Of a DNA stretch of 64,000 nucleotides, positions 38,543 to 49,193 are shown piece after piece. The DNA is taken from NCBI GenBank assembly GCA_028280405.1, contig JANQLW010000021.1:1-64000 (forward strand), read 5' to 3'. A program made the translations under genes and the position numbers. Position 1 is the first letter of the stretch; the number at the start of each line of letters is the position of its first letter. Origin of the DNA: Bacteroidales bacterium (GTDB lineage Bacteria > Bacteroidota > Bacteroidia > Bacteroidales > GCA-2711565). The notes beneath the pieces were generated by a model. The model did not search any database. It saw only the letters and a program-made list of their open reading frames with translations, and was not told where the DNA came from.

Positions 38543-39195
38543 AGTTTTTTTAATACAGAGTCTTTTAAAGCTCCTTTTTTTTCGAAAAGGTCAATCATGT
38601 CTTCTTTCGTTAAATCCAGGTAATAAGCGCTTAGACCTGTTTTTTTTGCTGGTTCAATGTTTTGTATTGAATCATCAATAAAAAGACTTTCTTCTGCTTT
38701 AATTGACCCATCCTTTAATACATATTCATAAGAAGTCAAATCCGGTTTACGGCATTTTATATTAAAAGAATAATAAGCTTTCAAAAACAGATCATCAAAT
38801 GAATCATACCCGGTAATATTCTGAAACTCTTTTAAGAATACATTGTAATGAATAACGTTAGAGTTGCTGAGTAAATAGATATTATAATTCGATTTTATTT
38901 TTTCCAGAAGCTCAAGCCTTTCTTTTCGAAATCCTACAAGAATTGAATTCCAGGCATAATCAATTTGATCATCACTCAGGTGAGCATATTCATGTGATTT
39001 TAAACTTTTACGAAATTCAGCAGGACTTATCAGTCCGCATTCCAGATTTTCAAATAAATGATTTTGCACAGCCTTTGAATACATCATATCAAATTGGTCA
39101 ATCCCTATTTCTTTAAATGTTTGCACGGGCTTTTCATAATCTATATCGTAGATTACACCTCCAAAGTCAAATATGATATTGCGAATTGATTTCAT
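38539..39195 (-). CDS. HAD-superfamily hydrolase
   Basis: IIFDFGGVIYDIDY, LLSNSNVIHY, CRKPDLTSYEYVL, ESLFIDDSIQNIEPA. Confidence 0.94.
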   Translation of the reverse strand: MKSIRNIIFDFGGVIYDIDYEKPVQTFKEIGIDQFDMMYSKAVQNHLFENLECGLISPAEFRKSLKSHEYAHLSDDQIDYAWNSILVGFRKERLELLEKIKSNYNIYLLSNSNVIHYNVFLKEFQNITGYDSFDDLFLKAYYSFNIKCRKPDLTSYEYVLKDGSIKAEESLFIDDSIQNIEPAKKTGLSAYYLDLTKEDMIDLFEKKGALKDSVLKKL

Positions 39196-39292
39196 GAAAA
39201 TAATTCTATAAAAACTTGAAATAATAGCGCAAAATTATATAAATTTGCAACCACTTTTTGAAAATAAAAAAGAATTGTTTTTTTATTTTTCA

Positions 39293-39366
39293 GGGCCTAT
39301 AGCTCAGCTGGTTAGAGTAGTTGACTCATAATCAATTGGTCCCTGGTTCGAGTCCAGGTGGGCCCA
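39293..39366 (+). tRNA. tRNA with CAT anticodon (tRNA-Ile2 or tRNA-Met)
   Basis: GGGCCTA...TGGGCCC acceptor, anticodon loop CTCATAA in GTTGA/TCAAT stem, TTCGAGT; CCA not encoded. Confidence 0.92.
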
Positions 39367-39372
39367 CTTAGT

Positions 39373-39414
39373 AAAAACAGACTACAGCTTCTTTATCGGT
39401 AGTCTGTTTTTTTT
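39373..39414 (+). terminator. tRNA terminator
   Basis: AAAAACAGACTAC / GTAGTCTGTTTTT plus T-run. Confidence 0.85.
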
Positions 39415-39482
39415 GTTTCAAAAAGATTATTTTTCACCTGGACGAGAAGCCTGTCCCGAAGAACAAAGTAAAATCGGGAAGC

Positions 39483-39496
39483 CCAGGTGGGCCCAC
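39483..39496 (+). repeat. 14-bp exact duplicate of the tRNA 3' end
   Basis: CCAGGTGGGCCCAC at 39354-39367 (tRNA) and 39483-39496. Confidence 0.9.
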
Positions 39497-39501
39497 AAGT
39501 C

Positions 39502-39543
39502 AAAGCGGATTATCATTTATGAGAATGGTTTTCCGCTTTTTTA
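39502..39543 (+). terminator. Second terminator following the duplicated tRNA 3' end
   Basis: AAAGCGGA...TCCGCTTT plus TTTTTTA. Confidence 0.75.
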
Positions 39544-39546
39544 TAC

Positions 39547-39598
39547 ATCAACTATCATATAAGAAAAAATTTTGATTGTTTCATACATGGTAGTTGAT
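39547..39598. repeat. Inverted repeat ATCAACTATCAT / ATGGTAGTTGAT
   Basis: Arms 39547-39558 and 39587-39598, one wobble-type mismatch. Confidence 0.75.
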
Positions 39599-39667
39599 AA
39601 TTGCTAAATGATCTATACGATATGATATTATTTATTCAATACCAGAAAATCAGATTTGTCTATCACT

Positions 39668-39700
39668 AAAAAAGCGCAGCCTTTTGAGCTACGCTTTTAT
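39668..39700 (-). terminator. Likely fhs terminator
   Basis: Minus-strand AAAAGCGTAGCTC...GGCTGCGCTTTTTTAG, downstream of fhs. Confidence 0.65.
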
Positions 39701-39742
39701 GAATCATAATAAATGTTTGAATTATAAATATACTAGCATAAT

Positions 39743-41413
39743 TTAAAATAAGCCCGTAATATTTCCATCTTCATCAATATCAATTACTTCAGCCGAAGGA
39801 GTACTTGGCAAACCGGGCATTCTCATGATTGTTCCGGCAATGGGAACCACAAAACCTGCTCCGGATGCAATTTCTATTTCCCTGATATTGATTATGAAGT
39901 TACGCGGACGACCTTTTAATTCAGGTTTATCTGAAAGCGATTTTTGTGTTTTCGCAATACAAACTGCTAAGCCATCCAGTCCTAATCTGGTAATTGTCTG
40001 AAGGTCTTGTCTTGCTTTTAAAGAATATTCAACATCATCTGCTCCATACATTTTTTGCGCAATGATTTTGATTTTTTCTTCTATCGGCATGCTATGTTTA
40101 TAAATAGGCTGAAAAGAAGTAGGTGAAGTTCCATTCGTTGCATCTACAACCATTTCAGCTAATTCAGTAGTCCCTTCGCCACCTTTTTCCCAACCTTCTA
40201 CAAGAGATGCTTTAACACCTAATTTATCACAATGTTTTTTCAGGATTTCAATTTCTGTATCTGAATCGGAAATAAATCTATTGATGGCAACGATCGGGTT
40301 AAATCCAAATGCACGCATATTTTCAACATGTTTATCCAGATTTTCCAATCCCTTCACTAGTGCAACAATATCAGGTTCACAAAGATCCTTTAATTTAGTA
40401 CCTCCATGATACTTTAAAGCCCGAATAGTTGCAACTAATACAACAGCTCTTGGAGCCAGATTACCATATTGACACTTAATATCGAAAAATTTTTCAGCAC
40501 CCAAATCAGAAGCAAATCCTGCTTCAGTAACTACGTATTCCGATAAAGACATACTCATTTTTGTTGCAATAATAGTATTGGTTCCCTGAGCAATATTTGC
40601 AAATGGCCCACCATGAATAATAGCAGGAGTTCCTTCTAAAGTTTGGACAAGATTAGGTTTAATGGCGTCTTTTAATACTACTGCCATAGCTCCATGAGCA
40701 TTCAGGTCTCTGGCATAAATAGGCTTGTCGTCATAGGTGAAACCTACAAAAATATTTCCCAGCTTTTCTTTTAAATCCATCAAATCGTTTGCAAGGCATA
40801 AAGTTGACATTACTTCTGATGCCGCTGTAATGTTAAAACCTGTTTCTCTTGGAACACCTTGTTTTGTACCACCTAATCCAATAACAATATCTCTTAATGA
40901 GCGCTCATTCATATCCATTACCCTTTTCCAAGTAACCGTTCTTGGGTCTAAACCTAAGCTTCTTTTCTTATCCTGAATATTGTTGTCAATTAATGCTGAT
41001 AATAGATTATGTGCTTTTTCAACTGCTGATAGATCCCCTGTAAAATGAAGGTTAATATCTTCCATGGGAATTACCTGTGAATAGCCTCCACCCGCAGCTC
41101 CACCTTTGATCCCAAAAACCGGCCCTAAAGATGGTTCTCTAAGTACCACTGTTGTTTGATTGCCAATCTTATTCATTCCCTGAGTTAATGCAATTGACAT
41201 TGTTGTTTTTCCTTCTCCAGGAGGAGTTGGAGTAATTGCAGTTACCAATACAAGCTTACTCTTCTTAATTTTTTTCTCATCAATTAATGTCAAAGGAAGC
41301 TTGGCTTTGTAATGCCCATATTGTTCCAAATTTTCCGGTTTTATTTTCAATTGTGCTGCAATATCAGTTATGGGCTTAATTTCCGCAGCTCTTGCAATAT
41401 CTATATCTTTCAT
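39743..41413 (-). CDS. fhs: Formate--tetrahydrofolate ligase
   Basis: VTAITPTPPGEGKTTMSIALTQGM, LREPSLGPVFGIKGGAAGGGYSQVIPMEDINLHFTGD. Confidence 0.98.
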   Translation of the reverse strand: MKDIDIARAAEIKPITDIAAQLKIKPENLEQYGHYKAKLPLTLIDEKKIKKSKLVLVTAITPTPPGEGKTTMSIALTQGMNKIGNQTTVVLREPSLGPVFGIKGGAAGGGYSQVIPMEDINLHFTGDLSAVEKAHNLLSALIDNNIQDKKRSLGLDPRTVTWKRVMDMNERSLRDIVIGLGGTKQGVPRETGFNITAASEVMSTLCLANDLMDLKEKLGNIFVGFTYDDKPIYARDLNAHGAMAVVLKDAIKPNLVQTLEGTPAIIHGGPFANIAQGTNTIIATKMSMSLSEYVVTEAGFASDLGAEKFFDIKCQYGNLAPRAVVLVATIRALKYHGGTKLKDLCEPDIVALVKGLENLDKHVENMRAFGFNPIVAINRFISDSDTEIEILKKHCDKLGVKASLVEGWEKGGEGTTELAEMVVDATNGTSPTSFQPIYKHSMPIEEKIKIIAQKMYGADDVEYSLKARQDLQTITRLGLDGLAVCIAKTQKSLSDKPELKGRPRNFIINIREIEIASGAGFVVPIAGTIMRMPGLPSTPSAEVIDIDEDGNITGLF

Positions 41414-41498
41414 TTAATTGTACTTTTATTAAATAGATTGCAAAAATATTGTTAGTTTTGATATTTAACAAGACTAGTTTTGTTAATAATTAATAATT

Positions 41499-42380
41499 AT
41501 GAGTAATCAAATAGAACTGAGACACTTTAAATATTTTTTAGCTCTGGCTGAAGATCTACATTTCAGAAAAGCAGCAGAAAGATTGTTTATCTCACAACCC
41601 GGACTAAGCCGCCAAATAAAGGTTATGGAGGAAAACCTCGGAGTGATGCTATTTGAAAGACATAATCGAAAAGTTGAGTTGACTATAGCAGGTAAATATT
41701 TATACAAAGAGGTAAAAAGTAATTTCAAAAGATTAGATAATATTATTGATTATACACGCTTATTGAGTGAGGGAATAGACGGAAAGCTGAAATTAGGATA
41801 TGTTGGTTCAGCTATGCAGAAGGTAATTCCAGACTTGTTGCTTCAGTTTAAAAAGGAATATCCCAATGTTCACTTTAGTTTGAGTGAAATGGATAATAAT
41901 AAGCAAATACAAGCGCTACTTGATCAGGAAATTGATGTTGGCTTTGTGAGACAGGAACGTGTTCCCCGGGGACTAATTGTAAAACCAGTATTGAAAGAGA
42001 CTTTCTCATTGGTGCTGCCTAAAGTACATAAGCTTAATACATCAAATTTTAAGCATTTATCACAGCTGAGAGATGAGCATTTCATATTTTTTGATTCCTC
42101 TTTTGGAAAGTCGTCTTATGAGAAAATACTTCAGATTTTTGATGATAGTGGTTTTACTCCTTTATATTCACACTATACCGTAAATGCCAGTTCAATATTC
42201 AGATTGGTAGAAAATAATTTTGGATTCTCTATTGTACCTACCTCTCTTAAATATGGATACGATATGGATATAAAATTCATTGAACTGGATAAGATCAGGC
42301 AAAGAACAACCCTGAAAATTGCCTGGAATAAGATGAATACAAATCCAATTCTGGAAAATGTTTTGAAAATTTATGAATAA
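41499..42380 (+). CDS. LysR-family transcriptional regulator
   Basis: LRHFKYFLALAEDLHFRKAAERLFISQPGLSRQIKVMEENLGVMLFER. Confidence 0.95.
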   Translation: MSNQIELRHFKYFLALAEDLHFRKAAERLFISQPGLSRQIKVMEENLGVMLFERHNRKVELTIAGKYLYKEVKSNFKRLDNIIDYTRLLSEGIDGKLKLGYVGSAMQKVIPDLLLQFKKEYPNVHFSLSEMDNNKQIQALLDQEIDVGFVRQERVPRGLIVKPVLKETFSLVLPKVHKLNTSNFKHLSQLRDEHFIFFDSSFGKSSYEKILQIFDDSGFTPLYSHYTVNASSIFRLVENNFGFSIVPTSLKYGYDMDIKFIELDKIRQRTTLKIAWNKMNTNPILENVLKIYE

Positions 42381-42551
42381 TGATATGAATTCGAATAGCT
42401 GTAATAACCTTTCCTGCAGGCTTTTTTGTTAAGAAAAGTTAAGCTCTGGGTCCACAGGAGTTATTTTGGTTAACTTCGCTTCAAATGGGATTGTTCTTTC
42501 TTGAGATTCTAAAAAGTAATATTGTATATTTGCAGTTAAAATTAATAATAG

Positions 42552-43226
42552 ATGAGAAAAATATTTATTGTATTGAGCTTAGCTTTATTAACAAGCGGAG
42601 TTTTTGCACAAGATTTTACTACCAAAGCAGGAAATAAAATTGATTTTGGATTTGATTTATTTTATGATATCTGGGGTAACAAACCTGATGGAATGCAGAT
42701 TCATGGATTGAGTTTTGGTAATAGCATATATGCAATGTATGAAAAGGAAATCTGGACTAAAGATGGCAGATTCAGGCTGGGAATGGGGGTTGGAGTTACT
42801 ACACATAAACTTTCTACCAATACAACGATTAAAGATCCTTATGAAACTCCGATTACTTTTGTGCCAATACATGAAGACGTAGAGTATGATAAAAGTAAAT
42901 TTGTTGTTAACTATTTAGATTTTCCTATTGAGATTCGCTATAAAACACCTAGCAAGTTTCGTTTAGCTATTGGAGCTAAATTGGGATTCCGTTTAAATAA
43001 TCATACTACATATAAAGGAGAAGAACTTACAAATAGTGGAATTTATCAAGTTGTAAAGTATAAAAAAATTAAAGATATAGAAGGAATCAGATTTGGTACT
43101 TCTTTAAAGTTTGGATATAAATGGTTAAACTTTAATGTATTCTATTCTCTTACAAAATTGTTTAGTGGAGATAAAGGACCTGAACTTTATCCAATTTCTA
43201 TAGGTATTACCTTTAATCCTTTCTAA
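42552..43226 (+). CDS. Outer membrane beta-barrel protein (porin family-like)
   Basis: Signal peptide, alternating amphipathic strands, C-terminal aromatic residue. Confidence 0.7.
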   Translation: MRKIFIVLSLALLTSGVFAQDFTTKAGNKIDFGFDLFYDIWGNKPDGMQIHGLSFGNSIYAMYEKEIWTKDGRFRLGMGVGVTTHKLSTNTTIKDPYETPITFVPIHEDVEYDKSKFVVNYLDFPIEIRYKTPSKFRLAIGAKLGFRLNNHTTYKGEELTNSGIYQVVKYKKIKDIEGIRFGTSLKFGYKWLNFNVFYSLTKLFSGDKGPELYPISIGITFNPF

Positions 43227-43235
43227 GGATTATTC

Positions 43236-43847
43236 CTAAAAATATAAAGCAAGAATTAACATGAGTGCTATACCGGATAAAAGTCCGGTATATACTTGTG
43301 CCTGCGTATGTGCTTTTAACTTTAGTCTGGCAAAGCCTGTCAGGCCTGCACCAAAAATTACGAAGATTAAATAAAAAGGACTATCCATTAATGACATAAG
43401 TGTTAAGCCCAATGTCATTCCTAAAAATGCTCCCATTGCCAGCATGTGAATACTTATTTTCCATTTTAAATTGACAATAAATGCTAATACAACCAGAGAA
43501 GCACCTCCTAAAGCAAAGTATTTAAATACCGGAGAGATTTGGATATTGTTTAATAAAAAATACAAAAAGAAATTGAATACCATCATTATTAGGAAAGGGA
43601 TGTTTCTTTCTTTTCTTTCATACATTTGAAATGAATCAATAACCTTCCAGTGTTTAAGCATTAGCATAGTGCTTAATGGCAAAGCACAGGTTAATACAAA
43701 TACGATAAGTAACAGTCTGATTTTTGCAGGCATGGGTAAAACCATTGCATAATAGGCTTTTTGACTAAAAAGTAATATAAAGGCATATGTAGGTATTAAT
43801 ATTGGATGTAATACATACGAAACAATATTAGCTAATCGTGTTTCCAT
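43236..43847 (-). CDS. PAP2 phosphatase-like membrane protein
   Basis: Multi-TM; KISIHMLAMGAFLG and ARLKLKAHTQAQVYTG resemble PAP2 motifs. Confidence 0.6.
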   Translation of the reverse strand: METRLANIVSYVLHPILIPTYAFILLFSQKAYYAMVLPMPAKIRLLLIVFVLTCALPLSTMLMLKHWKVIDSFQMYERKERNIPFLIMMVFNFFLYFLLNNIQISPVFKYFALGGASLVVLAFIVNLKWKISIHMLAMGAFLGMTLGLTLMSLMDSPFYLIFVIFGAGLTGFARLKLKAHTQAQVYTGLLSGIALMLILALYF

Positions 43848-43857
43848 AATTTAAATA

Positions 43858-45309
43858 TTATAATTCCTTGCGAAGACGCGCAACAGGAATGCTTAATTGT
43901 TCACGGTACTTAGCTACCGTTCTGCGGGCAATTGAATAACCTTTTTCCTTCAAAATATTGGTTAATTGCTCGTCTGTAAGTGGTTTGCTCTTATCTTCTG
44001 CATCTATACAATCGCTTAAAATTTTCTTTATTTCACGCGTAGAAACTTCCTCACCACTTTCAGTAGTCATGGATTCGGAGAAAAAGCTTTTAAGTAAAAA
44101 AGTGCCAAAAGGTGTTTGAACATACTTGCTATTAGCAACTCTTGAAATTGTTGAAATATCCAGATTAACGATTTCAGCAATATCTTTCAGAATCATTGGT
44201 TTCAGATTCGTTTCATCTCCGGTGAGGAAATAATCAAACTGATAATTCATAATTGCATTCATCGTATAATATAAAGTATTCTGACGTTGTTTGATTGCAT
44301 CTATAAACCACTTGGCAGAATCTATTTTTTGTTTTACAAACATAAAGGCATCTTTTTGCTGTTTGGTTTTTTTCCCTTCAGCATAAGATTCCAGCATATC
44401 TGTATAAGTTCTGCTCAAATGTAATTCGGGAGTGTTTTTAGAGTTCAGGCTTAACTCTAAACTCCCATTATTATTATGAATGATAAAATCAGGGATTATG
44501 TAGTGATTTGTTTTAGCCGATTCACTTAATGAATTTCCTGGTTTAGGGTTTAATTTAAGAATTTCATCAATAGCCTCTTTTAATTCGTCTTCTGTAGAAT
44601 CCGAACGCTTGATGATTTTCTCATAATGCTTTTTGGTAAATTCATTAAAATAACGATCAATGATCAACATTGCCAGTTTAATACTGGGCTTTTCCTGATC
44701 TTCTTTTCTAAGTTGAATCAGTAAACATTCCTGTAGATTTCTGGCACCTACACCTGCAGGATCAAACTCCTGAATGATTGAAAGGATCTTGAAAATTTCA
44801 TCTTTATCTGTAGAAATATTTTGGGTAAATGCCAGGTCATCTACCATCGCTTCTATTCCGCGCTGTAAATAACCACTATCATCAAGGTTCCCAATAATAG
44901 TTAGCGCGATATCATATTCTTTTTCACTCAGCTTTCTTAACCCCAGTTGATTAATTAATAAATCATGAAAAGTGGCACCACTTACAAAGGGGATTTCTTT
45001 TCTTTCATCATCCGAGCTGTAATTATTGGTAGAAAGCTTATAAGAAGGTATATCATCTTCATCCAGATAATCCGCTAAATCAAATTCATCATCCTTGTTG
45101 TCATATTCTTCGGTTTCAGCCTGTTCATTGTCAAAATCATCTTCTACCGTTTCAATATCCCCTGATTCTTCCAAAGCAGGATTTTCTTCAATTTCCTGCT
45201 TTATTCTTTGTTCCAGAGCTACTGATGGAATCTGCAACAATTTCATCAGCAAAATTTGCTGAGGAGAAAGTTTTTGTAAAAGCTTTTGTTGCAGTTTTTG
45301 ATTTAACAT
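43858..45309 (-). CDS. rpoN: RNA polymerase sigma-54 factor
   Basis: MLNQKLQQKLLQKLSPQQILLMKLLQIPSVALEQRIKQEIEENPALEE; C-terminal IARRTVAKYREQLSIPVARLRKEL (RpoN box). Confidence 0.97.
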   Translation of the reverse strand: MLNQKLQQKLLQKLSPQQILLMKLLQIPSVALEQRIKQEIEENPALEESGDIETVEDDFDNEQAETEEYDNKDDEFDLADYLDEDDIPSYKLSTNNYSSDDERKEIPFVSGATFHDLLINQLGLRKLSEKEYDIALTIIGNLDDSGYLQRGIEAMVDDLAFTQNISTDKDEIFKILSIIQEFDPAGVGARNLQECLLIQLRKEDQEKPSIKLAMLIIDRYFNEFTKKHYEKIIKRSDSTEDELKEAIDEILKLNPKPGNSLSESAKTNHYIIPDFIIHNNNGSLELSLNSKNTPELHLSRTYTDMLESYAEGKKTKQQKDAFMFVKQKIDSAKWFIDAIKQRQNTLYYTMNAIMNYQFDYFLTGDETNLKPMILKDIAEIVNLDISTISRVANSKYVQTPFGTFLLKSFFSESMTTESGEEVSTREIKKILSDCIDAEDKSKPLTDEQLTNILKEKGYSIARRTVAKYREQLSIPVARLRKEL

Positions 45310-45384
45310 ATAACACCTAATTAGTTTCTTAAATAAGAGCTAATCTATGATACTAAGATACAAATTTACCTATTAAATCTACGA

Positions 45385-46827
45385 CTAAAATTCTGCATTT
45401 TGAGGGGTACGCGGGAATGGAATTACATCCCTGATATTTCCCATTCCGGTAATGAATAACATGAGGCGTTCAAACCCAAGTCCATATCCCGCATGAGGTA
45501 CAGAACCAAATTTTCTGGTTTCCAGAAACCACCATAATTCTTCTTCAGGAATATCTAATTCTTTGATTCTTGCATAAAGTACATCATAATCTTCTTCACG
45601 TTGAGAACCTCCAATAATTTCGCCTATTTGCGGGAATAATACATCCATAGCTCTTACTGTTTTCCCATCAGGATTTTGCTTCATATAGAATGCTTTAATT
45701 TCTTTAGGATAGTCAGTTAGAATTACAGGTTTTTTGAAGTGCTTCTCTACAAGATATCTTTCATGTTCTGATTGAAGATCTACTCCAAAGCCTTCAATAA
45801 TATACTGGAACTTTTTCTTCTTATTTGGTTTGGAATTCTTTAGGATTTCAATCGCTTCACTATAAGTTAACCTTACAAAATCATTTTCAACTACGAACTT
45901 AAGTTTTTCAATAAGTTCCATGGTACGATCTTCAGCTTTTTTATTCTTTTCTTCATCCTGAAGTCTTTTACTTAAGAATTGGAGATCTTCCATACAATTA
46001 TCTAAAGCATATTGAACAACATATTTCAAATGTTCTTCTGCCAGATCCATATTATCATGAATATCATGGAAAGCTACTTCCGGTTCAAGCATCCAGAACT
46101 CAGCCAGGTGACGGGAAGTATTGGAATTTTCTGCCCGGAATGTAGGGCCAAAAGTATAAACTTGTGACATTCCTAAAGCAGCTAACTCTGCTTCCAGTTG
46201 ACCAGATACCGTAAGATTAGTTGGTTTACCAAAAAAATCTTCTTTATAATTTACTGAACCATCTTCATTTAAAGGTGGGTTCTTAGGATCCAGAGTAGTT
46301 ACTCTGAACATTTCCCCTGCACCTTCAGCATCAGATCCTGTAATAATGGGAGAGTGAATGTTAAAATAACCTTTATCATTAAAGAACTTATGATTTGCAA
46401 ATATCATGGCATGCCTTACCCTTGTGATTGCACCAAAAGTATTAGTACGAAAACGTAAGTGCGCAATTTCTCTTAAAAATTCCAAAGAATGCTTTTTAGG
46501 CTGGAGCGGATAATGATCCGGATGAGCTTCACCTAAAAGGTCAACATGGGTAGCTTTGATTTCTACTTTTTGCCCTGAACCTTTTGATTCAACAATGATC
46601 CCATCTGCCGATAAAGAAGCTCCGGTGGTAATCTTTGAAAGTAAATCATCATTATCGAATTCTTCAAAATCAACAACAATTTGACAATTATTTAAACATG
46701 ATCCGTCATTTAAAGCAATAAATACTACATTTTTACTTACACGTTTAGTTCTTACCCAGCCTTTTACATTCACCTGTGAACCAAAGGCATTTGATTTTAA
46801 TAATTCGTTGATTTTAGTTCTTTGCAT
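45385..46827 (-). CDS. asnS: Asparaginyl-tRNA synthetase
   Basis: [73 protein letters not shown]. Confidence 0.97.
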   Translation of the reverse strand: MQRTKINELLKSNAFGSQVNVKGWVRTKRVSKNVVFIALNDGSCLNNCQIVVDFEEFDNDDLLSKITTGASLSADGIIVESKGSGQKVEIKATHVDLLGEAHPDHYPLQPKKHSLEFLREIAHLRFRTNTFGAITRVRHAMIFANHKFFNDKGYFNIHSPIITGSDAEGAGEMFRVTTLDPKNPPLNEDGSVNYKEDFFGKPTNLTVSGQLEAELAALGMSQVYTFGPTFRAENSNTSRHLAEFWMLEPEVAFHDIHDNMDLAEEHLKYVVQYALDNCMEDLQFLSKRLQDEEKNKKAEDRTMELIEKLKFVVENDFVRLTYSEAIEILKNSKPNKKKKFQYIIEGFGVDLQSEHERYLVEKHFKKPVILTDYPKEIKAFYMKQNPDGKTVRAMDVLFPQIGEIIGGSQREEDYDVLYARIKELDIPEEELWWFLETRKFGSVPHAGYGLGFERLMLFITGMGNIRDVIPFPRTPQNAEF

Positions 46828-46928
46828 GATGATTTAAAATTTTTACAAAAAAACAACTTTTTAATGGTTTCTCAATGAATAAATCATAATAAAAAGCTGA
46901 TTTAATTTTTACCTTTGTAATAATTATT

Positions 46929-48026
46929 ATGGCTGCAAATTTAGACATTATTCCATTATATCAATGGACGGAAGTAAAACAACGTCCATTAATTATAGCC
47001 GGGCCCTGTAGTGCCGAGTCTGAAGAACAACTTATACGCACTGCACGTGAATTAAGCAATTTTTCATCTGTTAATGTTTTCAGGGCAGGTATTTGGAAGC
47101 CCCGTACGCGGCCTAACTATTTTGAGGGAGTTGGAAAAATTGGCTTAAAATGGTTGCAGCGGGTTAAAGAAGAATTTGGCTTTAAGACAGCTGTAGAAGT
47201 TGCTACTCCCCAACATGTAGAAGATTGCCTGCGACATGATATTGATATGTTTTGGATCGGAGCACGTACAGTTGTAAATCCTTTTTCAGTACAGGAAATT
47301 ACAGAAGCTTTAAGAAATACCAATGTGCCTGTAATGGTAAAAAACCCAATTAATCCTGATCTTAAATTGTGGTTAGGTGCTATTGAAAGAGTATATCAAG
47401 CAGGTACAAAAAAAATTATAGCTATTCACAGAGGTTTTTATACGATTAATAAAAATATTTTTAGAAACCCCCCACTGTGGGAACTTCCAATTGCATTAAA
47501 AAGGACATTGCCTCAAATTCCAATCGTTGTTGATCCAAGCCATATATGTGGTAATACAGAAATGCTAGCTCATATTTCTCAGAAGGCTATGGATTTGGAA
47601 ATGGATGGACTGATGATAGAAACCCATTATAATCCCTCAATTGCTTTATCGGATGCTGAACAGCAAATTACCCCTTCTACTTTAAATTCAATTCTGAATA
47701 GTCTTGTGATCAGAGAAAGAGCCGGGAGCCCGGAGTTTCAAAATAAGCTCATTGAATTAAGAGAGCAAATAGATGAAATTGACCAGGAACTTCTTGAAAT
47801 ATTAGGAAAAAGAATGAAGATCGTAAGTGAGATAGGTCAATATAAAAAGGAACATAAGATCACGATTCTTCAATTAAAACGTTGGAGTTATATTGTAGAG
47901 GATCGCTTAAAAACCGGAATGTATCACGGACTTGAAAAACAATTTCTGGAAAAAATGCTGGAACTTCTGCATACTGAATCCATGAGGTTGCAAACGGATA
48001 TTTTGAATAATGAGGTGATACCTTAA
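46929..48026 (+). CDS. Bifunctional DAHP synthase (class Ia-like)/chorismate mutase type II
   Basis: IIAGPCSAESEEQLIRTAREL, FRAGIWKPRTRPNYFEG, VVDPSHICGN; C-terminal LREQIDEIDQELLEILGKRMKIVSEIGQYKKEH (AroQ). Confidence 0.96.
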   Translation: MAANLDIIPLYQWTEVKQRPLIIAGPCSAESEEQLIRTARELSNFSSVNVFRAGIWKPRTRPNYFEGVGKIGLKWLQRVKEEFGFKTAVEVATPQHVEDCLRHDIDMFWIGARTVVNPFSVQEITEALRNTNVPVMVKNPINPDLKLWLGAIERVYQAGTKKIIAIHRGFYTINKNIFRNPPLWELPIALKRTLPQIPIVVDPSHICGNTEMLAHISQKAMDLEMDGLMIETHYNPSIALSDAEQQITPSTLNSILNSLVIRERAGSPEFQNKLIELREQIDEIDQELLEILGKRMKIVSEIGQYKKEHKITILQLKRWSYIVEDRLKTGMYHGLEKQFLEKMLELLHTESMRLQTDILNNEVIP

Positions 48027-48046
48027 GGTGTCACCTCATTTTTTTT
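48012..48046 (+). terminator. Terminator overlapping the DAHP synthase stop codon
   Basis: GAGGTGATACC TTAA GGTGTCACCTC ATTTTTTTT. Confidence 0.85.
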
Positions 48047-48962
48047 ACATCCACCGACGTCGCTTAAAGTAAAGTACCATAGTCCCGGCAATAACCACCA
48101 TGGCAATCATAACAGCCCAAAAAGCATTGGAGCCTTCCTCACTGGCAAAAGGCAACCATTTCAGGTTCATACCATAGAGTCCGGTAATAAATGTTAAAGG
48201 CAGTAGGATAGAAGATACCATTGTTAGTACTTTCATAATTTCGTTGATCTTGTTTGCCTGAAGCGAATCAAAGGTTTTGGATAATCCTTCTATCAATTCT
48301 TCATAGTCTTCCGTCATATCCCACATACGCTGATAGTAATCGAGGATATTACCCCAGTAATCTTCCATATTTTCAGCAAAACCTTCAATTAAACCGGTTT
48401 CAAATTTATGGAATAATCTAAGCTGAGGTTTGAAAATTGTATTCAAAAGAATAATATTTTTTCGGGTGACTGAAATCTGTTCAATCGTTTTTTCAGCTTT
48501 TTTATTAAACAATTCCTGACTAATAAAATCCAACTCACTGCCAATTCTTCTCAATAGCATTAAGGATTCAGTCATGACCTTTTCCAAAATACGATATAAT
48601 AAAGCATCTGAAGTCCCTACTTCAAATTCTTCATTTCTGGCTTTTTGTTCCTTAGCTTCCTGGAACATTTTGGAAACGACCCAGTGCGATTGCCCAATAG
48701 TAATAATATAATCTTCGCCCCAGAATATCTTAACTTCTTTAGTATGAAGAAAGGTTCCGTTTTTATCAAAACTTGGAAAATGAAGTATAAGGAAATAATA
48801 GTCGTCGTAACTATCTATTTTGGAACGTTGGTTTACAGTTTTACAATCCTCAATATCTAAAGGGTGAAAGTAATATTTCTCTTTTAAGTACTGAAGGTTT
48901 TCTTCCGTAGGATTAAGTACATGGTGCCATTTTAAGGTACCTATTTTAATAGTTTCAATCAT
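48045..48962 (-). CDS. corA: CorA family magnesium/cobalt transporter
   Basis: C-terminal TM region with FITGLYGMNL (GMN motif). Confidence 0.95.
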   Translation of the reverse strand: MIETIKIGTLKWHHVLNPTEENLQYLKEKYYFHPLDIEDCKTVNQRSKIDSYDDYYFLILHFPSFDKNGTFLHTKEVKIFWGEDYIITIGQSHWVVSKMFQEAKEQKARNEEFEVGTSDALLYRILEKVMTESLMLLRRIGSELDFISQELFNKKAEKTIEQISVTRKNIILLNTIFKPQLRLFHKFETGLIEGFAENMEDYWGNILDYYQRMWDMTEDYEELIEGLSKTFDSLQANKINEIMKVLTMVSSILLPLTFITGLYGMNLKWLPFASEEGSNAFWAVMIAMVVIAGTMVLYFKRRRWM

Positions 48963-49193
48963 AATCCCTCCCCTTTTAAATATTTATAAACTGTTTTCTA
49001 CATTCCTGCTTTTCTTTTTTTGTTGCACAAAAGTAACAAATTAATTGAATTTTTTCATTATTAAACAATGCTTATGTTGAAAAAAGTCGTGATAATATTT
49101 TAAAAGCTTAATAGTTATTTATATTCTTTGTAAAATGTTATTAATTATGATATTGAATATTTGTAAATAGGAAATAATATGAACTTAAATATG

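Noticed and set aside
48012-48046. Terminator overlapping a stop codon as a regulatory novelty
   Set aside because: Strong hairpin but this compact arrangement is ordinary
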